DNA of 64,000 nt from CAZRHH01 sp964599885 (GCA_964599885.1 CAZRHH010000002.1:80124-144123); one strand, 5' to 3'. Positions 25,610 to 34,882 are shown, counted from the stretch's first letter. Translations and numbers: made by a program. The notes: generated by a model from the sequence alone, not told the origin.

Positions 25610-26544
25610 TCGGTGACCTTCCTGCCGCCTGCTTCCGCTTCGTGCTGGGCTTTGGCGTCGGCCCCGGGCAGATAATACGACAGCGCGCCGATAGCGACCA
25701 TCAGGCACCACAGCAGCGCCGCCATCGAGAGATGCGCGATGACGACGCCCGCCGCCAGCTCCGTCCAAATGTTCGCGGCACCGATCAACGCCTGTGCGAT
25801 GTACACCGCGCCCGCAACGAGGCACGTTATGACGAGTACCGGAGGTCGCCGCTCCTCGAACGCCTGGTAGATCGTCCCGAGCAGCAGGATGCCAAGGACG
25901 CCGGCGATCAACCGGTGCAGGAAGTGCAGCCCGACGGCGCTATCGCCGCCCGGCACGAGCGAACCGTTGCACAGCGGCCAGCCACTGCAGGCCAGCGCCG
26001 CGTCGGTGCTGCTGATGTACGAACCGAGAATCAGCGTGAAGTACGTCACCGCCGCTGTCGCCAGCGCGAGCCGTGTGAAACCTGACGTCGATCCAAGCGT
26101 CTGCACGCCCGTGCCGCGCGAGCGCATCAGCGAGATCGTTGCCGTTACGATCAGCACCCCCATAAACAGCATCGCGGTTCCAAGATGCGTCGCGACGATC
26201 TCGGATGGCAGTTCCGTCTTCACCGTGATGCCGCCGAGGATGATTTGGGCCACGAGCAGAACGCCGGCGCTGAACGCCAGCCAGAAGACGAGCTTGTTTC
26301 GCCGCTCCGTCCGAAACGCGAAGTACGTCACGCCCAAAAACACCACGCCGACGACGCTCGCCGCCGTCCGGTGGGAGAACTCGATCAGCGTGTGGTACTC
26401 GCCCGGCGGGATCAGTTTGCCGTGGCACGTCGGCCAGTCGGGGCAGCCGAGCCCTGAATCGGTGGCACGGACTGTGCCACCGATGACCACGAGAATGAAC
26501 GTCAGACCGATCGTCGTCAGAAGGAGGCGTTGGAACCAGCTCAT
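25597..26544 (-). CDS. ctaA: Heme A synthase (COX15/CtaA family)
   Basis: Converts haem o to haem a for the adjacent oxidase. A 315-aa protein with eight helices; haem-ligand histidines in IEFSHRTAA, IVATHLGTAM, LHFLHRLIAG and VIAHLSMAAL. Cysteine pairs (GCPDWPTCHG and ACSGWPLCNG) mark the two extracellular loops, as in type B/D CtaA. ATG 26544 is preferred; a longer in-frame start at 26664 lacks support. Coupled with ctaB. Confidence 0.93.
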   Translation of the reverse strand: MSWFQRLLLTTIGLTFILVVIGGTVRATDSGLGCPDWPTCHGKLIPPGEYHTLIEFSHRTAASVVGVVFLGVTYFAFRTERRNKLVFWLAFSAGVLLVAQIILGGITVKTELPSEIVATHLGTAMLFMGVLIVTATISLMRSRGTGVQTLGSTSGFTRLALATAAVTYFTLILGSYISSTDAALACSGWPLCNGSLVPGGDSAVGLHFLHRLIAGVLGILLLGTIYQAFEERRPPVLVITCLVAGAVYIAQALIGAANIWTELAAGVVIAHLSMAALLWCLMVAIGALSYYLPGADAKAQHEAEAGGRKVTEWAR

Positions 26545-27054
26545 GCCTGCGCCGTCGCCAGACGGCGGACCTCCTCCCGCCGCCTCGATTGCGCGCCGAG
26601 CGGCGGCGAGAGACGAGCGATTGTGTACGCCATCACGAGTAGCACGGCCTACCCGCACGATCAAGCAGCCGCGAAGGAGGCACCGGCTTCAGACCGGCGT
26701 CCGCCGGCCGATGCTGTAGTGGTATGAGGAAGCCGGATCTCCGTGAACCCGTCGCGCCGCAGCGACCTGCGCCCCGTCCCCCCGCGCTGCCGCCAAGCCT
26801 GAGCTGGCTCGGCCATCTCGAACTGGGCCGCTGACTGGGGTCGTTTGGTCGCTGGTTCTGGGTCGCCGGTGTCGTGGCGGTCCCTGAAGCTGCTTCAACT
26901 TGACCATCTCTCCGCGCTCTCCGAGCGATGATCACGCAATATATATCGGTCGCAGCGAGATGCCTGTACGCTTCCCGCGTTCTACACTTGTAATACTACT
27001 TTCGAGTGCGGATAGCCGGCGCGGACGGTCGCCGACAGCGCGGAGGAACGCAGC
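26545..27054. other. Intergenic region with a heptamer array and a possible promoter
   Basis: 510 nt between divergent ctaA and the HAD gene. It holds GC-rich inverted repeats near 26590 and 26690, a 36-codon Pro-rich ORF (26724-26834), a heptamer array at 26839-26873 with units such as TGGTCGC and GGGTCGC, and AT-rich stretches at 26940 and 26990. TGTAATACT near 26990 may be an extended -10 for the HAD gene. Confidence 0.5.
26724..26834 (+). CDS. Possible 36-aa Pro-rich micro-protein
   Basis: ATG-started ORF encoding a peptide rich in Pro and Arg that ends in LSWLGHLELGR, directly before a heptamer array. No Shine-Dalgarno; TAGT upstream could be part of a weak -10. It is too short to test by codon statistics and may be chance. 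Confidence 0.2.
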   Translation: MRKPDLREPVAPQRPAPRPPALPPSLSWLGHLELGR

Positions 27055-27750
27055 GTGCAGCAGCTCGTCTTCATGATCGATCTCGACAACACGATCCTTG
27101 ACAACGACGGTGTCAAGGAAGACATGCAGTCGACGCTGTTCGACATCCTCGGCGCGAAACTGAGCGCGCGGTTCTGGGAGCTGTACGAAGTTGTCCGGAA
27201 GGACGTCGACGTCATCGACTTCTACGAGACGATGAAGCGGTTACGCGACGAGTTTCCCGCCGATGCCTCCGCAGTGGATTGTGGCCTCGACGCACTGATG
27301 GAGTGGGACTTCCGCCCGCGGCTGTACCCGCGCGCGATCGACACCGTGCTGCGCCTGAAGTCGATGGGCCTGCCGATCGTGGTGTCGGACGGTGATCCGG
27401 TCTTTCAGCCGAGCAAGATTCACCAGTGCGGCGTGACGCAGGCGGTCGATGGCCGGGTGTTGATCTTCGTACACAAGGAGAAGTTTCTGCCGTCGGTGAT
27501 GGCGCGCTTCAAGGCGCGACACTACGTGCTGATCGACGACAAGCCCGGAATTCTGATGCGCTCAAAGGCGATGCTTGGCGACCGACTGACGACGGTGCAT
27601 GTGCTGCAGGGGAAGTACGCGCGCGACCCGAAGTTCGCGGTCGACTACACGCCAGACTTCGTAGTGGAGAACTTTAGCGATCTGCTGCAGTGCTCAGCAG
27701 ATGACTTCATGCTGAAGTCGAAGACGAAGGCCGGCGCCGCGGCGAGCTAG
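27055..27750 (+). CDS. HAD superfamily hydrolase
   Basis: A 231-aa HAD-fold protein. Motif I is IDLDNTILD (both aspartates kept), motif II VVSDGDP, motif III Lys near HKEKF and motif IV LIDDKPGIL, so a phosphatase active site seems complete. The GTG start follows GGAGG in GCGGAGGAACGC. Substrate unknown. It has its own upstream region, away from the cta genes. Confidence 0.8.
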   Translation: MQQLVFMIDLDNTILDNDGVKEDMQSTLFDILGAKLSARFWELYEVVRKDVDVIDFYETMKRLRDEFPADASAVDCGLDALMEWDFRPRLYPRAIDTVLRLKSMGLPIVVSDGDPVFQPSKIHQCGVTQAVDGRVLIFVHKEKFLPSVMARFKARHYVLIDDKPGILMRSKAMLGDRLTTVHVLQGKYARDPKFAVDYTPDFVVENFSDLLQCSADDFMLKSKTKAGAAAS

Positions 27751-28084
27751 CCGCGCTTCGGAGCGCTCGCCCAGACGAGCGCATCGTCCTTCGGGGGGTA
27801 CGGGGCGCCGCACGGGCACGGCGCGAATCGGAAACCTCACCACAACCTCACCTCGACCGGCATCATTCCAACGCCGGACACTCTACCCAGCCTACCGCCG
27901 CGCGCAACCCCCATCCACCAAAAACTGTGCATCTCGTCAACCGTGACCGATCTGTGTGAATCGTTAACGCAGCACCCGCGCCGCCCAATCAACATCAGCA
28001 ATCACCAGTTCTCGCTTCCCGCTCCCCCAACGCCGCAGTAAACTTGCGCTCTCAGACGGCCTGTTGCAGCACGGAGATGCCACT
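27751..28084. other. Intergenic region with heptamer array and promoter
   Basis: 334 nt without a convincing gene. The right part (about 27987-28037) has period-7 units (GCTTCCC, GCTCCCC) and is followed at once by TAAACT (28039-28044), a likely -10 for the acyl-CoA dehydrogenase gene 40 nt on. Confidence 0.5.
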
Positions 28085-29281
28085 ATGATCGACTTCACGC
28101 TCTCGCCTGAAATCAAAGAGATGCGCGCCAAAGTGAAGACCTTCCTCGACGAGAAAATCATCCCGAACGAGGGAGTCCTGCACGAGCATGGTCCCGAATC
28201 CGTCGCGCTGATGAAGGATCTGCAGGCGCAGACCAAGGCGATGGGCATGTGGGCGATGTTCATCGGGCCGGAGGCGGGCGGCACCGGCAAGGGCTTCCTG
28301 CCGTACGCCTTCATCAACGAGATCCTCGGCCGCAGCCCGTTCGCGCCGCGCGCCTTCGGATGCGCCGCACCGGACACCGGCAACGCCGAGATCCTCAACA
28401 TGTTCGGTACCCCAGAGATCAAAGAGCGCTACATGAAGCCGCTGATCGCCGGCGAGATTCGCTCGTGTTTCTCGATGACGGAGCCCGAGGTGTCGGGCGC
28501 CGACCCGACGGGCCTGCGCACGCGCGCCGTCCGCGATGGCGATGAGTGGGTGATCAACGGCCACAAGTGGTTCACCAGCGGCGCCATCGGATCGAGCTTC
28601 GCCATCGTCATGTGCGTCAGCGATCCGGATGCGGAGCCGCACAGCCGCATGAGCCAGATCATCGTCCCGACGGACACGCCCGGATTCAATATCATCCGCC
28701 CCGTGCCGGTGATGGGCGAGACCGACGGCGCCCACTGCGAGATCAAGTACGAAGACGTGCGTGTACCCGTCACGAACACGCTCGGCGAACCCGGCGACGG
28801 CTTCCGCATCGCACAGAAGCGCCTCGGGCCGGGGCGCATTCATCACTGCATGCGCTGGCTCGGCCAGATGCAGCGCGCATTCGAGATCATGTGCCAGTAC
28901 TCCCTGAAGCGCGAGGCGTTCGGCAGCACGTTGTCGGAGAAGCAGACGGTACAGAACTGGATCGCCGACTCCGCCGCGGAGATTCAGGCAGCGCGTCTGC
29001 TGACGATGCACGCCGCGCACAAGATCGACTCCGGCGACGAAGCGCGCGCTGAGATCTCGATCATCAAGTTCTTCGGCGCGAAGGTGCTGCACGACGTGAT
29101 CGACCGCGCGATCCAGACGCACGGCGCGCGCGGCGTCTCCGGCGACACCCCGCTCGAGGGTATGTACCGCCAGGCGCGCGCCGCCCGCATCTACGATGGC
29201 CCGGACGAAGTCCACCGTATGGTCGTCGCCCGCCGCATCCTCAACACGTTCAAGAAGGGCGGCGTCTGGGAGTTCGAATAG
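28085..29281 (+). CDS. Acyl-CoA dehydrogenase family protein
   Basis: FAD enzyme for alpha,beta-dehydrogenation of an acyl-CoA, 398 aa. Seen: signature CFSMTEPEVSGADPTGL and WVINGHKWFTSG, then QKRLGPGRIHHCMRWLG in the middle and THGARGVSGDTPL near the C-terminus. The catalytic base is probably Asp or Glu in DGPDEVHRM. The ATG at 28085 lies in the GGAG-containing context GGAGATGCCACT. Closest in style to the ACAD10/11-like group. Monocistronic. Confidence 0.9.
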   Translation: MIDFTLSPEIKEMRAKVKTFLDEKIIPNEGVLHEHGPESVALMKDLQAQTKAMGMWAMFIGPEAGGTGKGFLPYAFINEILGRSPFAPRAFGCAAPDTGNAEILNMFGTPEIKERYMKPLIAGEIRSCFSMTEPEVSGADPTGLRTRAVRDGDEWVINGHKWFTSGAIGSSFAIVMCVSDPDAEPHSRMSQIIVPTDTPGFNIIRPVPVMGETDGAHCEIKYEDVRVPVTNTLGEPGDGFRIAQKRLGPGRIHHCMRWLGQMQRAFEIMCQYSLKREAFGSTLSEKQTVQNWIADSAAEIQAARLLTMHAAHKIDSGDEARAEISIIKFFGAKVLHDVIDRAIQTHGARGVSGDTPLEGMYRQARAARIYDGPDEVHRMVVARRILNTFKKGGVWEFE

Positions 29282-29302
29282 CGCTCCGCGCTAGAACAGA
29301 AA

Positions 29303-29345
29303 GCAGAGAACAGAGGCGCGATCAACGTCTGTTCTCTGCTCTTTT
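29303..29345. terminator. Hairpin built from heptamer repeats between convergent genes
   Basis: Perfect 12-bp stem GCAGAGAACAGA/TCTGTTCTCTGC with a 13-nt loop, followed by TCTTTTG. The arms are TCTGTTC-type heptamer repeats in opposite orientation, the same unit that forms the long tandem array at 43120. It probably terminates the plus-strand gene. Confidence 0.6.
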
Positions 29346-29363
29346 GTTCTCTGCTCTTCGCAG

Positions 29364-29906
29364 CTAGATCGGCTCCAACGCCCCCGTCGCGCCCACCGGC
29401 ACCTCGACGCGAATCGGGTCGCCCGGGCGCACGAGGCCACCTTCGACGACGATGCCCATGATCCCCGCTTTGCGGACGATGCTGCCGTCGTCGGCCTTCA
29501 GCGCAACTTTCGCCAGCAGTTCCGTATCGACGTCGTTCAGTTGCGCGCAGGGATTGCGCAGCCCGGTGATCTCGACGACGGCCGACGCGCCGAAGTGCAG
29601 GCGCGTCCCCGGCGCCAAATCGAGAATCGGGAGCCCGCGCGTCGTGATGTTCTCACCCATTTGGCCGGGCGTCACGGTGATGCCGTGCGTCGCCAGTTCG
29701 TCGAACAGCTCCGCGTGCATCAGGTGTACCTGGCGCTGGTTCGGCAGATCCGGCGTCTTCGCAGCACGCGAACGATGCCGGACAAACGCGCCGGCGTGAT
29801 AGTCGCCCTCCACGCCGTGCCCGGCGACAAGCATCACCTCATCGCGCGGAATCTTCCCGACGCCCGGTGTGCCCTTGCTGTTAACTGAAACTACTGTCGC
29901 GTCCAA
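29364..29906 (-). CDS. MOSC domain-containing protein
   Basis: A 180-aa single-domain MOSC protein, related to the sulfur-carrier domain of molybdenum cofactor sulfurase (YiiM type). Seen: ATVVSVN at the N-terminus, HGVEGDYHAG, GQMGENITTRG, and the conserved Cys in GLRNPCAQL. TTG 29906 starts at the domain edge; an ATG at 29960 would add 18 residues read entirely from heptamer repeats (GKWGREARRGKRE), which is unlikely. GGGAGACGGG from the repeat may act as ribosome binding site. Confidence 0.85.
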   Translation of the reverse strand: MDATVVSVNSKGTPGVGKIPRDEVMLVAGHGVEGDYHAGAFVRHRSRAAKTPDLPNQRQVHLMHAELFDELATHGITVTPGQMGENITTRGLPILDLAPGTRLHFGASAVVEITGLRNPCAQLNDVDTELLAKVALKADDGSIVRKAGIMGIVVEGGLVRPGDPIRVEVPVGATGALEPI

Positions 29907-29907
29907 T

Positions 29908-29977
29908 CCCGTCTCCCGCTTCCCGCGTCTCGCTTCCCGTCCCCACTTCCCACTTCCCATCTCCCACAGCCCCTATC
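29908..29977. repeat. Ten-unit heptamer array
   Basis: Ten period-7 units in a row, for example CCCGCTT, CTCGCTT and CCACTTC twice, ending in CCCTATC. It fills the space between the MOSC gene and the beta-lactamase-fold gene and touches the stop codon of the latter. Confidence 0.75.
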
Positions 29978-31274
29978 AAGGGTATCCGTACCGTCCCACG
30001 AACCACTGGTACGCGAGTGACGAGACGCGCTGCCCCATCGGGATATCATCGTACTTGTTGCGGACGTTCTGCGTGAAGAACGAGATCGCGTAGCCGTAGC
30101 GCTGGCCAGCACGTTCGTACCAGACGATGCCGATGTCGTTGTCGGCCCACCCTTCTTCGTAAAGAAAGCCGTTTTTGTGCGAAACGGTGGCGCCCGCGCT
30201 CGTGCCGGCCGGGATCAGATAGTTCAGGCCCGGTTTGACGAGCGTCATCTTCTGCAGCATGTAGTCGCGCCAGCCGGGCGCCAGCACACGTCCGTCCCAC
30301 AACGCGCGCAGGCCAATGTTCGAATCGCGCGCGGTGATCCGGTTGTTGATGCCGCCGAACAACGATTCGCTCGGAAACGCCGGCGGGTGGTCCATCAGTG
30401 TGTCGTTCATGCCGAGTGAGGCCATGAACTCGTTCGTGCGCTGCATGCCGAGGCCGAGATCGCCCTCGCCGATCCAGTCCCAGACGAGGCGGCGCGACGT
30501 GATCGGGTCCGAGCGGTTGATCGTCTGGCCGATCAGGTCGCCGGGCCGCGGCTCCGGATAGCGGCCAGCCTGCAGATCGACCGCGACGCGGAGCAGCGCA
30601 AAGAGGTTGATCGTGCAGCCTGGCAGCCGGATGTCGTAGCCGTTGACGTCGATCGTCTCGCCGGTGCGCAGATCGGTGATCGCGACAGCGGTGTTGATGC
30701 CGGACGCGTAGATCGTCGCGCCGAGGGCGTCGCGCAGGCGCAGCATGTCCTCGGCCGGCGCCGGTTCGTGTGCGTTCGGATCGCAGACCGGCGTATAGAA
30801 CGCCAGCGTCGAACTGGCCATCCAGCCTTGCGACGTCAGCGTGTTGACGCGCGCGTAGTGCGTCGTCCCCTGCTGCAGGCTCGGCCAGACGAGGCCCCAT
30901 CGATCGCCCGGGAAGGGCCCGGCGCTGAGGAACGTACCCGGTGCGAAGCCGTCGTTGAGGACGCTGAGATCGAGCCACTGCTGCCCCGTCTTCGACGGCG
31001 TCCAGAGGAAGAACGCGCGCGCCGAGTTCGCCGTCGCGCTCGCGCACTCGGTGACCATGATGCCGGGTCCGACGGCGGGGGCGGCCTGGGGGCGCGGGGT
31101 CGGCGTTGGCCCCGCGGTGCGCACGGCGGTAGGCGTCGAGATCGGTGTGCGCGTTGCCCGAGGTGTCAGTTCCGGGGCGCCTCCGGCGGATGCTGATGGC
31201 CGGTTTGAAATGACGACTAAAAGAGCGGCCGCCGAGATGACGGCGAGGAATGCGGCGACGAATATCTTAATCAG
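29976..31274 (-). CDS. Secreted class A beta-lactamase-fold protein with altered active site
   Basis: About 432 aa. N-terminal signal anchor (KIFVAAFLAVISAAALLVVIS), Thr/Pro-rich linker, then a small domain and a serine-hydrolase (beta-lactamase/PBP-like) domain. The normal SxxK reads CTIN (in PGCTINLFALL), so Ser becomes Cys and Lys becomes Asn; SDN reads SDP; the KTG box is KNG in SHKNGF. The fold is clear but normal beta-lactam chemistry is unlikely. Start unsure: CTG 31274 has GGGGAG upstream, TTG 31343 is the longest option. Confidence 0.75.
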   Translation of the reverse strand: MIKIFVAAFLAVISAAALLVVISNRPSASAGGAPELTPRATRTPISTPTAVRTAGPTPTPRPQAAPAVGPGIMVTECASATANSARAFFLWTPSKTGQQWLDLSVLNDGFAPGTFLSAGPFPGDRWGLVWPSLQQGTTHYARVNTLTSQGWMASSTLAFYTPVCDPNAHEPAPAEDMLRLRDALGATIYASGINTAVAITDLRTGETIDVNGYDIRLPGCTINLFALLRVAVDLQAGRYPEPRPGDLIGQTINRSDPITSRRLVWDWIGEGDLGLGMQRTNEFMASLGMNDTLMDHPPAFPSESLFGGINNRITARDSNIGLRALWDGRVLAPGWRDYMLQKMTLVKPGLNYLIPAGTSAGATVSHKNGFLYEEGWADNDIGIVWYERAGQRYGYAISFFTQNVRNKYDDIPMGQRVSSLAYQWFVGRYGYP

Positions 31275-31401
31275 AGTATGCTCCCCTACATTTGCCGCTG
31301 CTAATATGATTCTCGGCGACGACGCGCCTGCGGTCAATGGCAAGAACCCTGCGCTTCACCGGCGCATGGGCTACACGAGGGCAACGGAGAGGCGAGGTAG
31401 C

Positions 31402-31836
31402 ATGGAAGAGTTGCTGCTGCGCGTGTGCAAGCTGCGTCCGAATGCGCGCTTGCCCGAACGGGCGACCCCGCAGGCGAGCGGCCTCGACGTGTACGCCTGC
31501 CTCGACGCGCCGCTCGCCCTCGGACCGGCGCCGCAGCTTGTGCCGGCGGGCGTCGCGATCGAATTTCCGGCTGGGTACGACGTGCAGGTGCGGCCGCGCT
31601 CGGGGCTATCGTCTCGCGGCGTCGGCGTCGCGTTCGGGACGGTCGACGCTGACTACCGCGGGGAGTTGTTCGTCACGATGTGGACGTTCGGGACGCTGGA
31701 CTCGCACGAGTTGCACGACGGCGACCGTATCGCGCAGCTCGTCGTGGCAACGCTGGCACCTGTGCGCATCGCCGAGGTCGACGAACTGACGCCGACGGAC
31801 CGCGGCGAAGCTGGCCACGGCTCGACGGGCCGCTAG
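31402..31836 (+). CDS. dut: dUTP diphosphatase
   Basis: Trimeric dUTPase of 144 aa that hydrolyses dUTP to dUMP and keeps uracil out of DNA. All five motifs are seen: I ASGLDVYA, II RPRSGLSSRG, III GTVDADYRGEL, IV DRIAQLVV, V RGEAGHGSTGR, where the usual stacking Phe of motif V is His. ATG 31402 is preceded by GGCGAGG. A TAATATGAT box near 31304 may be its promoter. Confidence 0.95.
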   Translation: MEELLLRVCKLRPNARLPERATPQASGLDVYACLDAPLALGPAPQLVPAGVAIEFPAGYDVQVRPRSGLSSRGVGVAFGTVDADYRGELFVTMWTFGTLDSHELHDGDRIAQLVVATLAPVRIAEVDELTPTDRGEAGHGSTGR

Positions 31837-31954
31837 GACGCGCTTCGCGGCCGTCAGAGCATCAAAACACACGCACGCGTCAATTTGAACCGGACTCGAA
31901 GTTGCGTCTTCGCCAGCTACGCCGCCGCCGGGAAGAGAGTAGACTCCCTGCATC

Positions 31955-32932
31955 ATGCTGTCCTGGCTCCGTCGCCAGAAACTCTGGCACGCAAACAACT
32001 TTCGGATCGGGCTCGCCGCCGCGGTCGTGGCGCTCGGCATCACGGCGCTCGTCGTGGTCGTCGCGCTGAGCCGCGACGACAACGCCGATCGCAGCGTCGG
32101 CGTCCAGCCCACCGTCACGAGCATCACCTGCCGGCCGGGCGAGACGTTCACCACCATCTCCGTCGGCCAGAACGATGGCTACACCATCGGCGCCAAGCCC
32201 GACGTGCCCGCCGCGTCGCCCAGTTCTGGGCTGCAAGTGCGTACATCTCCGCTGTACGGCGTCGATGATCCCGCCGTGAACCACCGCGTTGGCCACACGT
32301 TCGCCGGACTTCCCATCCCGATCTCGTCGGGAGAACTCATCACCAGCGTGAAGGCGTTAGAGGACGGCTACGGCGGTGGCAACGATACCCTGGAACTGAC
32401 GTTCACCGACGCCGGCGGCAATCTTCTCACGGGTGGCTGGCGTCGCTTCGTTGGCACGGACAGCGTCAACGCCTCCGCGGGACTCGTCCCCAACCACTGG
32501 GGTCCGACGAACTGGCCGTCCGGAAACACGTTCACGGTAGATCTCGCCGCCCTTCCTAACGCGAGCGGGCCGCCCATCAACCTGGTACAGCAGATCAACG
32601 GCCACGGCTTCGTCGACTTCCTGGTTCAGGACGACACGAGCGTGGACTACCTCCTTCTCAATCTCTGCGTCCCGCCGCGTCCGTCTCCAACCGCTTCGCC
32701 CTCGGCCACGCCACTGAGCGTCGGCACCGCGGTGCCGGTCCCCACTTCGGCTTCGCCGGCACCCACGGCGACATGCGCGCCGGCAGGGACGACCGCCGCA
32801 TGTACCCCCACGCCCGCCGTGACGTCCGTCGCGACGTCGACACCGACGAGGCCTCCTGCGCCGACGGCCACGCCCGGGAGCGCTCCGACTGCGACACCCA
32901 CATGCACAGGCGGACCCGCCACGAATTGCTGA
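31955..32932 (+). CDS. Membrane-anchored surface protein with Thr/Pro-rich tail
   Basis: A 325-aa protein of unknown function. A membrane anchor (residues about 19-40, IGLAAAVVALGITALVVVV) is followed by a beta-rich domain of about 190 residues and a C-terminal 85-residue Pro/Thr/Ala/Ser tail with repeats such as TPTRPPAPTATPG, ending in Cys. Probably exported, with the tail as a cell-wall spacer or glycosylation site. No family recognised. Confidence 0.72.
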   Translation: MLSWLRRQKLWHANNFRIGLAAAVVALGITALVVVVALSRDDNADRSVGVQPTVTSITCRPGETFTTISVGQNDGYTIGAKPDVPAASPSSGLQVRTSPLYGVDDPAVNHRVGHTFAGLPIPISSGELITSVKALEDGYGGGNDTLELTFTDAGGNLLTGGWRRFVGTDSVNASAGLVPNHWGPTNWPSGNTFTVDLAALPNASGPPINLVQQINGHGFVDFLVQDDTSVDYLLLNLCVPPRPSPTASPSATPLSVGTAVPVPTSASPAPTATCAPAGTTAACTPTPAVTSVATSTPTRPPAPTATPGSAPTATPTCTGGPATNC

Positions 32933-33065
32933 GATAGGCTGGCGCCGTTCGGTTGGCGGCTTCCAAAACCCAACATTCCTTGATAGACTCAGATCGAATC
33001 TGAACGGCGTCGCGCGGCCCTGCATCGTTCGTACGCAGGGCATTCGTACGCCAGTGCAGCGCGTG

Positions 33066-33141
33066 GTGGGCGTAGCCTAGCGGTTAAGGCGCCAGGTTGT
33101 GGCCCTGGAGATCGAGGGTTCAAATCCCTCCGTCCACCCCA
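33066..33141 (+). tRNA. tRNA-His (GTG)
   Basis: Full cloverleaf with acceptor GTGGGCG/CGTCCAC, anticodon loop TTGTGGC and T-loop TTCAAAT. The base before the acceptor is G (position -1), opposite C73, as expected for tRNA-His, and CCA is encoded. Confidence 0.95.
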
Positions 33142-33168
33142 TCCCCCTTCATCCCAAAGGAGCCCCTG

Positions 33169-34260
33169 GTGACCGAACACACACCGCAAGGGGATCCTGC
33201 GCCCGGCGAGCCAACCGGCACACCCGCCGGCACGTCGCCTGAGCCAGCCGCGGGCGAATCGCTGACCGAAGGCGGTTACGCCTACTCCGTCGCGGACGAT
33301 GACCCCCAAGCTCTGCCACGCACGGCCGGAACGACGGACGCGCCCCGCGAACGGCGCCGCGGCGTCAGTCCGCTGCTGCTCGCCGCGCTGGCGATCGTGC
33401 CGGCGATCATCGTCGGCGTGCTCGTCTGGTTTGCGGTGTCGTGGTTCACCGACGACAGCGGCGGCGGCGATCGCGTCAACGCCGATGTCAGCAACGTCAT
33501 CACGGCGTTTAGCCAGGGCGACGCAGCGACGACGGTGCGCCGCTACGAGGGCGAACTGCCTCCCGGCTATCCCGACGACGTGCCGATGTACCCTGGGTCC
33601 GATCTCGTCGCGTCGCTCGTGCAACTGAGCGGCGAGAACGCGGCGTATCTCGTCGTGTACGACACCAGCGACAGCCGCGGCGACGTCGCCGCGTTCTTCG
33701 AGGATGCGCTGGGCGAGCGGCCGTGGCAGGTCGAAGCCGGCCGCGACGGCGCCGACGCCAGCTTGCAGCAGTTCACGAAAACCGACAGCGCCGACATCAC
33801 CGGCGTCGTGCTGAGCGCCGAGTCGAAGGACGACGACGTGACGACGATCGTCATCAGCATGAACGTCATCTCCGGCGCCGACGAGGCGGACGACGGCCAG
33901 GACTTCGAGCCAGCCGTCGGCAAGACGCTGCCGTCCGGCTTCCCCGACGATGTCGCGATCTACCCCGACGCGATCCTCATCGAGACCGTCTATCAGCGTC
34001 AGCCCGAGGGCGACTCATACCTCGCGTCATTCCTCACGCGCGAAAGCACGTCCGACGTCGTGCAGTTCTACCGCGACGAGTTCGAAGACAACGGCTGGAC
34101 GGTGAACGACGGCGACGCCACGGAAGCGCCGCTCGAAAACGCGGACGCCGTCGGCTTCAGCGATGACGGTGGCGAGATCAGCGGCGGCGTGCTCGTCGGC
34201 GACTTCGCCGACGACGGCGACTACACGCAGATCAACCTGCAGATCGTCTCGACACGGTAG
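33169..34260 (+). CDS. Membrane protein with duplicated extracellular domain
   Basis: A 363-aa protein: Pro/Glu/Thr-rich N-terminus (90 residues, cytoplasmic), one membrane helix (LLLAALAIVPAIIVGVLVWFA), then two related outer domains. Each begins with a PxGYPDDVPMYP or PSGFPDDVAIYP motif and contains a VAAFFEDAL or VVQFYRDEF helix, so they look like an internal duplication. GTG 33169 follows AAAGGAG. The protein is very acidic. Function unknown. Confidence 0.78.
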   Translation: MTEHTPQGDPAPGEPTGTPAGTSPEPAAGESLTEGGYAYSVADDDPQALPRTAGTTDAPRERRRGVSPLLLAALAIVPAIIVGVLVWFAVSWFTDDSGGGDRVNADVSNVITAFSQGDAATTVRRYEGELPPGYPDDVPMYPGSDLVASLVQLSGENAAYLVVYDTSDSRGDVAAFFEDALGERPWQVEAGRDGADASLQQFTKTDSADITGVVLSAESKDDDVTTIVISMNVISGADEADDGQDFEPAVGKTLPSGFPDDVAIYPDAILIETVYQRQPEGDSYLASFLTRESTSDVVQFYRDEFEDNGWTVNDGDATEAPLENADAVGFSDDGGEISGGVLVGDFADDGDYTQINLQIVSTR

Positions 34261-34372
34261 TGACGCCGGCCGCTACACGGTACAGGCCGCTCGCCGGTCC
34301 CGCTCGAAACGCGGATACCCGATCATCACGGCCAGATCGCTACGTCGTGATAAACTGCCGCGGATCGCACAT

Positions 34373-34448
34373 GCGCCCGTAGCTCAGCGGATAGAGCATC
34401 GGTCTTCGGAACCGAGGGTCGGGGGTTCGAATCCCTCCGGGCGTGCCA
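34373..34448 (+). tRNA. tRNA-Arg (TCG), target of a mini-island
   Basis: Acceptor GCGCCCG/CGGGCGT, D-arm GCTC/GAGC, anticodon loop CTTCGGA giving TCG, T-loop TTCGAAT, CCA encoded. Its 3' half (34404-34448 plus one base) is repeated at 36214-36259. Confidence 0.94.
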
Positions 34449-34609
34449 CTAGTTTCGATCTAGATCACCCTAACGATGCCGCGCGCGACCTAGGATCTCG
34501 GCAACAAGATACCCAAGGCTCTAGCCACGCATGCCCGACATGCGCCCGGCTCTCCGCGGGGGAGCCGGACCTCCCTCGCTACTGCGCGTCTGGCGCACAG
34601 AAACGGGTT

Positions 34610-34882
34610 CTATCCTGGCAGCGTCATGCCGGCCGCATTTAGTTGCTCCTCGATGCGCTTGTTGTTCGCGACGATGATCGCCATGAACGACGCGACGATG
34701 TCGACGTGCTGGTTGTAGAACGAATACTTCGCCGGGTCGGTTTCCGGGATCCTCATCGCGTTCTGCTTTACCGACTCCGGCGTGTCCGGCGGCATCTGCA
34801 CGGGCGCGAGTTTCGCGTTCAGCGCCACCAGCTGTTCATGCCACTTCGCGCCGACCTCTTCCATCGTCAGTCCGATTGTCAT
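34610..34882 (-). CDS. Hypothetical protein in the tRNA-Arg island
   Basis: A 90-aa helical protein, no family recognised. Its sequence has an amphipathic N-terminus (MEEVGAKWHEQLVALNAK), a Pro-rich middle and a hydrophobic helix (VDIVASFMAIIVANN). ATG 34882 follows AGAGG; an in-frame start at 34921 is less likely. Divergent from the membrane protein gene at 34937. Confidence 0.6.
   Translation of the reverse strand: MTIGLTMEEVGAKWHEQLVALNAKLAPVQMPPDTPESVKQNAMRIPETDPAKYSFYNQHVDIVASFMAIIVANNKRIEEQLNAAGMTLPG

Noticed and set aside
34449..34609. Further gene between tRNA-Arg and the first island gene
   Set aside because: No frame has both a start signal and plausible composition; only a short hairpin CCGGCTC/GAGCCGG is seen.
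34163..34642. Plus-strand ORF across tRNA-Arg
   Set aside because: It reads the tRNA in frame (APVAQRIEHRSSEPRVGG), the well-known false ORF over this kind of tRNA. A zinc-ribbon-like CPTC near its end lacks the last Cys.
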